Of a stretch of 64,000 nucleotides of DNA, positions 35,411 to 43,596 are shown one piece after another. The position numbers and the translations under genes were made by a program. Origin of the DNA: CAVSXS01 sp963767715 (GTDB lineage: Bacteria > Chloroflexota > Ktedonobacteria > Ktedonobacterales > Ktedonobacteraceae). The first letter of the stretch is position 1. Every line of letters begins with the position of its first letter. The notes below the pieces were generated by a model. That model was not told the DNA's origin, did not search any database, and saw nothing but the letters and a program-made list of their open reading frames with translations. Location: contig CAVYFA010000001.1 in the NCBI GenBank assembly GCA_963767715.1, positions 558,001-622,000 on the forward strand, written 5' to 3'.

Positions 35411-36502
35411 ATGTCTATTCAGCACGCAGGCGGGACATTTATTCGGGACTCCGGCCCTTTGTCTACACAAGGAATGACCAGGACGACCGGAAAATTGCTG
35501 GCAACTCAGGGATACGTCGTGGGGATTGAGATAAGCGGGAGCGGGTCGCGTCAATCGGTGACGCTAGCAGACCTGGAAGGGAATATCCTGCACAGGGTAC
35601 GCCGCCCGCTGGATTACGCGCCAGATTCCGGGACAGTACTCAAACACATCGACGAAATGCTCGAGGAGACACTGAGGCCAGAGCGGCTAGGCGATGGGCG
35701 CGTACTGCGGGTTGGAGTAGCGGTCGGTGGGCTGGTAGATGCATCACAGGGTATCGTACGCACATTGCATCACGCGCATGGCTGGAACGACTTCCCACTG
35801 CAGGACTACCTGGAAAAGCGGCTTGATAAACCTTGTATAATAGACAACAACGCGAATGCGGCAGCGCTTGCAGAAGTATACTTCGGCGCGGCATCCGGCA
35901 ACCACACGTCACAGCGAGCAAGCGAACGAGTGGTATTCTATATCGGTCTGGGGCGCGGCATCGGCGGCGGCCTGGTGGTGGATGGCAAGATTTACCATGG
36001 CATCTCATCGACCGCCGGCGAGATCGGGCATATGCTGGTCAAGGAGAACGGGCCGAAGTGCTCATGCGGCAAATTTGGACACCTGGAAGCGATCGCTTCG
36101 TCGCAGGCTATCGTGCGCGCCATAATCGGCCTGTCAGTCGAGCATCCTGAGACGGAGGCGGCTATTCGCCGCATCACAGAGGGCCGAGCCGAACGTATCA
36201 CTGTCGAGCAAGTTTTTGAACTGGCCGCGGCCGGCGACGTAGTCGCGCAGGGCATTACAGAAGAGGTCAATACTTATCTAGGTATCGCCCTGGCGAATAT
36301 CGTTAATATTATCAATCCGGGTATGATTATTCTCGGCGGACAGGTTGCCCAGGTAGGGGATCTGCTGATCCAGCCATTACAGGAACTTTTGAACGACCTG
36401 TGCCTGCAAGCCGCCACACAATCGCTGCGCGTCGTGCAGGGCAGGCTCGGATCAGATGCCAACAGCGTAGGGGCTATCACCCTCGCTTTACAGGACATAT
36501 AA
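35411..36502 (+). CDS. ROK family sugar kinase/regulator
   Basis: A 363-residue ROK protein without an N-terminal HTH, so more likely a kinase (glucokinase or N-acetylmannosamine kinase type) than a NagC-like repressor. After a 35-residue extension, GYVVGIEISGSG is the first phosphate loop, CIIDNNANAAALAEVYFG holds the catalytic Asp, and GRGIGGGLVVDGKIYHG is the sugar-binding ROK signature. The zinc site reads CSCGKFGHLE: the third Cys of the usual CXCGXXGCXE is His here. NPGMIILGGQVAQVGD follows. The odd zinc ligand may still bind metal. Confidence 0.9.
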   Translation: MSIQHAGGTFIRDSGPLSTQGMTRTTGKLLATQGYVVGIEISGSGSRQSVTLADLEGNILHRVRRPLDYAPDSGTVLKHIDEMLEETLRPERLGDGRVLRVGVAVGGLVDASQGIVRTLHHAHGWNDFPLQDYLEKRLDKPCIIDNNANAAALAEVYFGAASGNHTSQRASERVVFYIGLGRGIGGGLVVDGKIYHGISSTAGEIGHMLVKENGPKCSCGKFGHLEAIASSQAIVRAIIGLSVEHPETEAAIRRITEGRAERITVEQVFELAAAGDVVAQGITEEVNTYLGIALANIVNIINPGMIILGGQVAQVGDLLIQPLQELLNDLCLQAATQSLRVVQGRLGSDANSVGAITLALQDI

Positions 36503-36521
36503 TATTGAGGAATTATCTTAT

Positions 36522-36637
36522 TCCGACCGGCAACGAAGGGGCTTATTCCGACTGACAACGCTGCTGTGCGGCTAGACTTCGTCTCAGTCAGTCGGAAAGG
36601 AAGACTGCGTTCTACTCTGCGCAGTCAGCCGGTCGGA
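36522..36637. repeat. TCCGACCGGC hairpin repeat, nested copy
   Basis: The outer arms TCCGACCGGC (36522-36531) and GCCGGTCGGA (36628-36637) are identical to those of the copy at 19794-19844. Inside is a second, related pair: TCCGACTGAC (36547-36556) and GTCAGTCGGA (36587-36596). The arrangement looks like one element inserted in, or duplicated within, another. It lies between the ROK and pseudokinase genes, ending 15 bases before the pseudokinase start. Confidence 0.8.
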
Positions 36638-36652
36638 GAAGAGGTATCATTT

Positions 36653-37822
36653 GTGGAAACTGGCGGGCTCATTCAAGAGCGTTATAGATTACAACAATTG
36701 ATTAAAGAGGGGCAGACTGCGGCGATCTATTATGGTTGGGACGAGGTCTTATCGCGTGCTGTTGCGGTGAAGGTTGTTCCTGCACCCTCTGTCGCAGCCT
36801 ATCGCGCTGCGCTCAAAATGACATCCCATTTTTCGCATCCGAACATCGTCAGTCTCTATGATCTGGTGATCGAGACCAACCGGCTGTTTGTCGTGCAAGA
36901 GTTTATCGAGGGCGAGGACTTTGCCGCGCTAATGCAAAAGCGCCTGACGCCCTTTGCCGTTGTTGATCTGGGCTGTCAGATCTGCCAGGCCCTGATCTAC
37001 GCGGGCGCTCCCTCGCGGCGCGTGTCCCATGGAGACCTGGTTCCTTCCGCGGTGATGCGCGACCGTAATGGCTTCGTTCGCGTCAACAACTTTGCCCTTC
37101 CCTGCGATATACACTACTTCCAGCGCTGGAGCGTGATGGGCGGCGATGGCCCCGTCATTTCCGAGTCGGAACTATCCTGGGGCATGTGGAGCGAAAATCG
37201 CCAGGCCGACGATACGAGAGCCGCCGGGCTATTGCTCTACCAACTGCTCGCCAGCCGTTCCTCCGGACCTGATGGCGCCAGCATTGTCGAGCCTCGCCCC
37301 GATGGGCGCCTGAGCTTTCAGCGCAATGTTCCGCCGGAAGTGTGTGAAGTAGTAGCGCGAGCAGTGGCGCGGCAGCACCCCAATGCCATCAGCACACCAG
37401 AAGGATTGTTTGTCGAACTGAAGACACTGGCTGAAACGCTGGAGCCTGTTCTACCGGCTGCCGCAGCGATTACCACCGGGCAGGATGAGCTGGTTGCCGC
37501 CCACCAGTTTTCACCGGTCGGAGGCAAACTGGCCACCGCACTGCCTGTCAGGGACACGGACCGTTCCGGCATGGAAGCCGCCGCTTCTCGCGCTGGCCAG
37601 CAGGGCATAAGGCTGGCCACAACGGATGTCGCACCATCCTCGCCAACCGTTGCTGATCACTCGCTCAAGCTTGCCGAACGGCGGCAAGCTGCCTATCCTG
37701 AGAAGCCCGCACAGGATCAGGGACGTTCAACGTTGTTCATGATCCTCTTGATCTGCCTGATCGTTTTCGTCGTCCTCTTCGTCGTGGGCTACCTGGCAGG
37801 GCAATTCCTGATCCCTCATTGA
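36653..37822 (+). CDS. Membrane-anchored protein kinase-like protein (probable pseudokinase)
   Basis: A 389-residue protein. GTG 36653 (then ETGGLIQERYRLQQLI) is preferred because the longer reading from 36566 passes through the nested repeat; GAAGAGG lies upstream. The N-terminal 260 residues follow a Ser/Thr kinase fold: AVAVKVV with K40, SHPNIVSLYDLV, and FIEGEDFAALM. The catalytic loop, however, is SHGDLVPSAV (D128 kept, Asn lost) and the DFG motif is replaced by NNFALP, so the metal-binding Asp is missing; the glycine-rich loop is also degenerate. A single C-terminal membrane helix (about 357-383) puts the kinase domain in the cytoplasm. It is likely a scaffold or ligand-binding pseudokinase. 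Confidence 0.82.
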   Translation: METGGLIQERYRLQQLIKEGQTAAIYYGWDEVLSRAVAVKVVPAPSVAAYRAALKMTSHFSHPNIVSLYDLVIETNRLFVVQEFIEGEDFAALMQKRLTPFAVVDLGCQICQALIYAGAPSRRVSHGDLVPSAVMRDRNGFVRVNNFALPCDIHYFQRWSVMGGDGPVISESELSWGMWSENRQADDTRAAGLLLYQLLASRSSGPDGASIVEPRPDGRLSFQRNVPPEVCEVVARAVARQHPNAISTPEGLFVELKTLAETLEPVLPAAAAITTGQDELVAAHQFSPVGGKLATALPVRDTDRSGMEAAASRAGQQGIRLATTDVAPSSPTVADHSLKLAERRQAAYPEKPAQDQGRSTLFMILLICLIVFVVLFVVGYLAGQFLIPH

Positions 37823-37828
37823 TTGTTG

Positions 37829-38720
37829 CTAAGCTCCCGCGATGGGTTCTTGCATGCCTTCCATAATATAGGCGTGGATCATGTTATTGCTGTTCCATGC
37901 GAAACCAACGCTGCCGGTGCGGTCTACCAGGATCAAGCCGCCGGTGCCGGTAGCCCTCGCTCCGAGAAAGGCGATGGACGATAGGGCCGCTTCGCGTGCG
38001 CTCAGCCCGCTGGCGACGGCGTCCGCCGCTCGTTTCGCGATCAAGAGGCGCACAAAGTCTTCGCCGTGCCCCGTGCAGGAGACCGCCGCGTATTCATCAG
38101 CATAGAAACCGCAGCCGACGAGCGGGGAATCGCCCACACGCCCCGGATATTTATTGTGAATGCCACCAGTCGAGGTAGCAGCCGCCAGCGCGCCGGAGAT
38201 GTCTATTGCGACCGCACCGACCGTGCCATGCTCACGGAGTCCTGGCCTCGCCGTTAGTTTCGCGCCTGGCTATCTCCTCACGCCAGATGATACGCTGCCG
38301 CTCGGTAATCAATTCCTCCAGCGTACACTGCCTGATGCCCTGCTCGAGCGCGAACTGCGCTGCTCCACCTCCGACGAGCAGCACGTGCGGGCTTTCCAGC
38401 ACGCGGCGCGCCAGCGAGATCGGGTTTTTGATGCGCTCTACCTCCGCGATTGCGCCGACCTGCAGGTGAACGCCGTCCATTATGCCGGCATCCAGTTGAA
38501 TATTGCCGTCACTATTCAGGCAGGCGCCCGTTCCCGCGTTATATTCAGGATTATCTTCCAGCGCGTGCACAGCGGACTCAACGGCGTCCAACGCGGAACC
38601 ACCGGCCAGTAAGACACGCCATCCGACCAGCACAGCTTCCCGAGCGCCTGCCTCGACGATCTCGCGCCGTTCCGGCGCGAGATCGCCTGCGCCTCCATGT
38701 ACTATTATCGCAATAGGCAT
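37829..38720 (-). pseudogene. Isoaspartyl peptidase/L-asparaginase, frameshifted
   Basis: An Ntn-hydrolase of the plant-type asparaginase family split into two frames. The N-terminal part starts at ATG 38720 (MPIAIIVHGGAGD, with AAGGAG upstream) and stops at 38232 after RRETNGEARTP. The rest continues one frame over as EHGTVGAVAIDISG, with the autocatalytic Thr in GTVG, then NKYPGRVGDSPLVG and ending at 37829. The span of 892 bases is 3n+1, consistent with one extra base near 38235. Both halves are otherwise well conserved, so the lesion is recent or a sequencing error. Without it the product would be about 296 residues. It converges on the pseudokinase gene. Confidence 0.88.
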
Positions 38721-38798
38721 ATAGGTGTTCTCCTTATAGGTATTTGAAAGCAATTGTATCACGTTCGCAGGCTCCTAATATGGAGTTTCCTGGCCTCA

Positions 38799-38828
38799 TT
38801 GACAATTCCGGCCTATCCCTGTTACGCT
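38799..38828 (+). promoter_or_regulatory. Promoter of the CoA-transferase operon
   Basis: A perfect TTGACA at 38799-38804, an 18-base spacer and TACGCT at 38823-38828 (weak -10). The ATG is at 38879 with AAAGAGAGA upstream. Confidence 0.5.
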
Positions 38829-38878
38829 TTTACTACAAAAGATAGATCCACCTCCATCATAGAAAGAGAGACGCCGTC

Positions 38879-40069
38879 ATGACCCAGCCTCTCAGCGGTA
38901 TGCGTGTTCTTGATCTCTCACGCCTGATCCCAGGCGCTTACGCAACGCAGATGCTCGCCGATTTTGGCGCGGATGTCATCAAGATCGAGGAACCAGGCAG
39001 CGGGGATTATGGACGTTTCATGCCGCCGCACGGCGCGGGTGGGATGAGCCTGTATTTCCTGGCTATGAACCGCAATAAGCGCAGTATGACGCTGAACCTC
39101 AAATCCTCCGAGGGGCGCGAGATTTTCCAGCGTATGGTGCGCGCGGCTGATGTGGTGCTGGAAAGCTTTCGTCCGGGGGTCATGGAGCGGCTAGGGCTCG
39201 GGTACGAGCAACTCAAGGAGATTCATGCTGGATTGATCTACTGCGCTATCAGTGGCTACGGGCAGGACGGCCCCTACCGACTGCGTGCGGGGCACGATCT
39301 GAACTACGCCGGTTACGCCGGCCTGCTGCACTACAACCGGGGGCCGCACGGTGAACTCGCTATGCCCGCCACGCAACTGGGCGACCTGGCCGGCGGCAGC
39401 TTCATGGCGGTGATCGGCATCCTCGCGGCACTGGCGGGCCGCGCGCAGACAGGCGAGGGCCGCATGGTCGATGTCTCCATGACGGAGGGGGTAATGGCGC
39501 TGCTGCCGCTTATCACTGCCGCGTACCTCAATACCGGCCACCCTCCCAGACCGGGACGTTCGGCCCTGGATGGTGGGCTACCCTGCTACAACATCTACGA
39601 AACGCAGGACGGCAAGCATGTCACGCTCGCCGCACTGGAATATAAGTTCTGGCACACCTTCTGCACGCGCGTCGGACACCTGGAACTGCTGCCATTCCAC
39701 ACACCGGTCGGTCCAGGCGAACGCGAGCAGGCCATCGAGATGCTGCAAGCCATCTTCAAGACCAGAACGCGCGACGAGTGGATGGCGGAACTGGCCGATA
39801 TCGATGCCTGTCTTGGACCGGTAAATACCATCGAGGAGGCCTTGAACGATCCACAGGCGCAGGCACGCGGTATCAGCATCAGCAGCAGCATTTCAGACGA
39901 AAATGGGATCACCTTCCGCACGATCCCGAGCTTCCCGCGCATCTCCGACGTGGAGCAGGAGCAGCGCTATGGCGCTCCCGGTCTTGGCGAGCATACGGCA
40001 GCCTTGCTGCAAGAACTGGGCTATGGAGAGGCTGAAATCGAGCAGATGCGTGCAGGAGGTGTAGTATGA
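38879..40069 (+). CDS. CaiB/BaiF CoA-transferase family protein
   Basis: A 396-residue class III CoA-transferase, moving CoA between carboxylic acids. It begins PLSGMRVLDLSRLIPGAY and has VIKIEEPGSGD and YCAISGYGQDGPYRLRAGHDLNY. The catalytic Asp is D198 in RMVDVSMTEG, where CoA-thioester anhydride intermediates form. ALEYKFWHTFC and INTIEEA-like VNTIEEALNDP complete the family pattern; alpha-methylacyl-CoA racemases share this layout, so racemase activity is an alternative. It overlaps the M20 peptidase gene by four bases. Confidence 0.93.
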   Translation: MTQPLSGMRVLDLSRLIPGAYATQMLADFGADVIKIEEPGSGDYGRFMPPHGAGGMSLYFLAMNRNKRSMTLNLKSSEGREIFQRMVRAADVVLESFRPGVMERLGLGYEQLKEIHAGLIYCAISGYGQDGPYRLRAGHDLNYAGYAGLLHYNRGPHGELAMPATQLGDLAGGSFMAVIGILAALAGRAQTGEGRMVDVSMTEGVMALLPLITAAYLNTGHPPRPGRSALDGGLPCYNIYETQDGKHVTLAALEYKFWHTFCTRVGHLELLPFHTPVGPGEREQAIEMLQAIFKTRTRDEWMAELADIDACLGPVNTIEEALNDPQAQARGISISSSISDENGITFRTIPSFPRISDVEQEQRYGAPGLGEHTAALLQELGYGEAEIEQMRAGGVV

Positions 40070-41250
40070 TCCAGGGTAGCTATACCGGCAAGCATCCCGA
40101 TGTAGAGCGTGCAGAAAAGAGCTTGCCTGCCCTTCTCGACGACCTCAGGGCTATCGTGAATATCGACTCGGGCACCTTCACCAAGCCGGGCATCGATCGC
40201 GTAGGGGCCTATCTCCAGGAGCGTTTCAGGGGTTTTGGCTTCTCCACCTCGTTTGATAAACAGGCTGGGTACGGAGATCATCTCGTCGCGACACACACCG
40301 GCCAGAAGCCGGAGGGCCCCCACCTGCTGCTGATTGGGCATATCGATACCGTCTTCCCCGAAGGCGAGGCGCAGCGCCGCCCATTCGCACTGGCGAAGAG
40401 CGAGGGGCGCCACATCGCTACAGGCCCGGGCGTCCTCGATATGAAATCCGGCGTGCTGATGGGAATGTATGCCATGCAGCAGTTGATCGAGACCGGAGAG
40501 GACAGCTACTCGCGCGCGACCTTTGTTTGCAATAGCGATGAAGAGGTAGGATCGCCAAGCAGCCGCCAACTGATACGAGACCTGGCAAAACAAGCCGACG
40601 CTGTGCTGGTACTGGAGCCGGGTCGCACCGAAGGGACGGTGGTCTCCTCGCGACGCGGCTGCGGCCAGTACCGCGTGGAGGTGCATGGCCTCTCCGCGCA
40701 CGCAGGGGTTGAGCCGCAGCGGGGGCGCAACGCCATCCTCGAACTCTCCTACCAGGTGCAGAAGATGCAGGCGCTCAACGGCACGATCCCCGGCACAACG
40801 CTGAGCGTTGGCATCATTCGAGGCGGCGAGCGCACCAACGTTGTGCCTGACTACGCCTATTTCGACATGGATGTGCGTGCCAGCAGCCAGGAGGCCATGC
40901 GCGCCCTGGAGGCCGCCATGCGCAAAGTGACGACCCAGTGCCACCTGCAAGGCACGCACATCACGCTCAGCGGCAGTATGCTCTGCCAGCCGTTCGAGCG
41001 CAATCGCGAAAACGAACGCCTGGTGCAGCTTGCTAAAGAGGCGGGCCGCGACCTGGGTATCCAGGTACAGGAGGCAGGGAGCGGCGGCGCATCCGACGCC
41101 AACACTACCGCCGCCATGGGCATCCCCACGCTGGATGGCCTCGGGGCGGGCGGCGGCCTGGCGCATAATCCGGGGGAGTATATCGAGATGGAGTATTTGC
41201 CGAAGAGAGTTGCTCTGATAGCAGGGCTGATACGCCGCATAGGAAAATAA
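40066..41250 (+). CDS. M20 family metallopeptidase (carboxypeptidase G2-like)
   Basis: A 394-residue zinc-dependent amidohydrolase. LLLIGHIDTVFPEG gives the first His-x-Asp pair, GPGVLDMKSGVLMG the bridging Asp, and NSDEEVGSPSSR the catalytic and ligand Glu. The central dimerisation domain shows VEVHGLSAHAGVEPQRGRNA, and GGASDANTTA the last part of the site. It resembles glutamate carboxypeptidases that remove C-terminal Glu from N-acyl substrates. ATGA overlap with the CoA-transferase gene and zero-gap with the aminotransferase show a tight operon. Confidence 0.93.
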   Translation: MIQGSYTGKHPDVERAEKSLPALLDDLRAIVNIDSGTFTKPGIDRVGAYLQERFRGFGFSTSFDKQAGYGDHLVATHTGQKPEGPHLLLIGHIDTVFPEGEAQRRPFALAKSEGRHIATGPGVLDMKSGVLMGMYAMQQLIETGEDSYSRATFVCNSDEEVGSPSSRQLIRDLAKQADAVLVLEPGRTEGTVVSSRRGCGQYRVEVHGLSAHAGVEPQRGRNAILELSYQVQKMQALNGTIPGTTLSVGIIRGGERTNVVPDYAYFDMDVRASSQEAMRALEAAMRKVTTQCHLQGTHITLSGSMLCQPFERNRENERLVQLAKEAGRDLGIQVQEAGSGGASDANTTAAMGIPTLDGLGAGGGLAHNPGEYIEMEYLPKRVALIAGLIRRIGK

Positions 41251-42459
41251 ATGAATCCTGGTAAACCACACATCCACAACCTTCCGGTGAACGACATCAC
41301 CAGTCTTGGCATCACCGCCTTGCATATGCAACAGGAGGCACAGGCACGCGGCATAGTGTTGCCGCCGGCAGTGCGCCTGCATGTTGGCGAGCCAAGCTTT
41401 CGCACCCCGGAGCACATCCGGCAGGCCGCCATCGAGACGATTCAGCATGAGCTACTCACCTATGGCCCACCGGCCGGCTGGCCCTGGCTGCGGGAACTGC
41501 TGGCCGAGAAGATCGCGCGGGTAAACGGCTACACGGTGACTCCCCATAACGTCGCCGTCACGATGGGCGGGACGGGCGGGATTCAGGCCGCGCTGCTGGC
41601 GATCGCCGGCGAGGGCGACGAGGTGCTGGTGCCGGACCCGCACTGGCCACACTATATGATGCAGCTTGCCTCCTGCGGTGCAATGTACGTCCCATATCCA
41701 CTCGATCCGCAAAGCGGCTGGCTGCCAGACATCGCACAGCTCGAGCGGCTGGTGACGCCGCGCACGCGTGTGCTGCTGATCAACAGTCCTGGCAATCCAA
41801 CAGGTGCGGTCTTCTCACCACAGTTGATCGCCGATCTGCTTGACTTTGCCCGGGGGCACGATCTCTACCTGCTCTCCGATGAATGCTACGACGAAATCAT
41901 CTTCGAGGGCCGCCATACCAGCCCGGCCTCGCTACTGAGCTACGACGAGTTCAACGAGGGCCGCGTGATCTGCGTCTACTCCTTCTCGAAGAGCTATGCC
42001 ATGACCGGCTGGCGCATCGGTTACGTGGTGACCGCTGCGGAGCTACTGAAAACGATCATTCTGGTCCTGGATGGCAGCCATACCAACATCAGCACCGCCA
42101 TCCAGCGCGCAGCGGAAGCAGCCCTGACAGGCCCGCAGGCGTGCGTCGGCGAGATGCGCCAGGCCTACCACCGGCGCCGCGACCTGGCGGTGCGTCTACT
42201 GCAAGAACATGGACGCTATCTCTACACACCCCACGGCGCCTTCTACCTGCTCATCGACATCACCAACACCGAGCATCCCCAGCGTCAATCGCGCCAGTTT
42301 GCCATGGATTTACTCCGCCAGCGCAATGTCACCGCCGCGTCCGGCAGCAGCTTCGGCTCGGCGGCGGAGCAATACGTGCGCATCTCGCTGGCAGCTCCGG
42401 AAGAGGAGATCGAGCGGGGTATACGGGAGATATGCTCGTTCGCAGATCGTGCAGGATGA
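41251..42459 (+). CDS. Pyridoxal-phosphate aminotransferase, class I/II
   Basis: A 402-residue fold-type I aminotransferase. INSPGNPTGAVFSP and LLSDECYDEIIFEG are the cofactor-contacting motifs, and SFSKSYAMTGWRIGYVV holds the Schiff-base K247. GGTGGIQAALLAIAGEGDEV is the phosphate-binding stretch. It starts directly after the M20 stop. With the CoA-transferase and peptidase it suggests release of an amino acid from an N-acyl conjugate, transamination, and CoA activation of a carboxylate; the specific substrate is not deducible. Confidence 0.92.
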   Translation: MNPGKPHIHNLPVNDITSLGITALHMQQEAQARGIVLPPAVRLHVGEPSFRTPEHIRQAAIETIQHELLTYGPPAGWPWLRELLAEKIARVNGYTVTPHNVAVTMGGTGGIQAALLAIAGEGDEVLVPDPHWPHYMMQLASCGAMYVPYPLDPQSGWLPDIAQLERLVTPRTRVLLINSPGNPTGAVFSPQLIADLLDFARGHDLYLLSDECYDEIIFEGRHTSPASLLSYDEFNEGRVICVYSFSKSYAMTGWRIGYVVTAAELLKTIILVLDGSHTNISTAIQRAAEAALTGPQACVGEMRQAYHRRRDLAVRLLQEHGRYLYTPHGAFYLLIDITNTEHPQRQSRQFAMDLLRQRNVTAASGSSFGSAAEQYVRISLAAPEEEIERGIREICSFADRAG

Positions 42460-42508
42460 CTGGGGCAGGATAACATTTGCCAGGACGAGCGTGAGGGGTG
42501 AGGATGGC

Positions 42509-43357
42509 CTATTTATACGCCACCACGCCATACGCCTCGGGTCGGCGCATCACGCGTGTGAAGCCTGCCTCCTGCAAGCGACGCAGCGCGCCTTTCGTGA
42601 CGCCGCCGCTCGCTTTGCTATGCGGGTCGCCGATATAGTGGAAGAGCCGCCCCCCGCGCTTAAGGATTCTGTGTAGCTCCCGGTAAAACGCGCCGGAGTA
42701 GAGATCGCCGGCAAGGCTAAAAGTCGGAGGGTCGTGGATGATACGCGAGAAGCTTTCGTCTTCAAAGAACTGCACCACCTCGGAGGCATCGCCCATAACC
42801 TGCCTGATCTTTTGGCTGCGAAATAGCTCCTGCGACCAGGGATTGAGTCGGGCTATTTCCTGCGCCCCAGGATCAAGCTCGATGGTCACGACCTCTTCGG
42901 CGGTTTTGGCGGCCTCGATTGCGGTATAGCCCAGGCCCGTCGCCGTATCCAGCACGCGCCCCACGACAGGCGCGATGGCGGCAATCTTGCGCCTGGTATC
43001 CTGCAGTGGGTCAATGTCTTTGATGCGATGCATGACGAAGCCGGCAATCAACATACTGGGGGCACCCTTCGTAGGCAGCAGGCTGCACACGCGGTTGGTA
43101 TATTCCGAAAATATCTGGATGCTTTTGATAACATCGTGTTCAACCGCAAAGCAGTTGACCTGCGATTCGTGTATTTTCTCGATATGCTGCCAGGACAGGC
43201 GTTCCCCACCGGGAAAAACGACGCCGTCCGCAGTGAGGTTAACGGGAACTGTTGTGAGACCCAGGTCGGGCGAGATTTCGGCGATTGTCAGCCCTTTGCC
43301 CCTGGCCTCCAGCAACGGTGCGACCTGGATATACGATAGGATGATCGGTAATGTCAT
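42509..43357 (-). CDS. SAM-dependent methyltransferase (archaeal COG2521-like)
   Basis: A 282-residue protein. ATG 43357 (MTLPIILSYIQV) is preferred over a long low-quality N-terminal reading from 43486. The N-terminal 120 residues hold a small mixed domain. The Rossmann part begins GRVLDTATGLGYTAIEAA, with VTIELDPGAQEIARLNPWS and a motif IV of FSRIIHDPPTFSLAG; DPP is typical of N-methyltransferases acting on exocyclic or ring nitrogens. The pattern recalls the predicted archaeal methyltransferase group COG2521. The ribosome site is weak. Confidence 0.82.
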   Translation of the reverse strand: MTLPIILSYIQVAPLLEARGKGLTIAEISPDLGLTTVPVNLTADGVVFPGGERLSWQHIEKIHESQVNCFAVEHDVIKSIQIFSEYTNRVCSLLPTKGAPSMLIAGFVMHRIKDIDPLQDTRRKIAAIAPVVGRVLDTATGLGYTAIEAAKTAEEVVTIELDPGAQEIARLNPWSQELFRSQKIRQVMGDASEVVQFFEDESFSRIIHDPPTFSLAGDLYSGAFYRELHRILKRGGRLFHYIGDPHSKASGGVTKGALRRLQEAGFTRVMRRPEAYGVVAYK

Positions 43358-43596
43358 GTAAGAGTGCTCTGCTCTGTTTGCGTGTTCGTCATCATGGCAA
43401 AGGGCATTATACGCCGAGGGCCGTAGAGTGGCAATGGATGTATATGCAGCCACACCGGACCCCCTGGCACCCGCGAGGGATGCCACTCCATTTCGAGCCC
43501 ATCATCATAAAGGGTGCGTACTTTTCCACATTTTAGAACATCTGTACACATACTTATCCACATTATCTATCTGCCATACCGTTGAGGAGTGACCGT

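Noticed and set aside
40021..41448. A 475-codon minus-strand reading across the M20 peptidase gene
   Set aside because: The plus strand encodes clear CoA-transferase, peptidase and aminotransferase motifs with coupled starts; the antisense product has no recognisable features.
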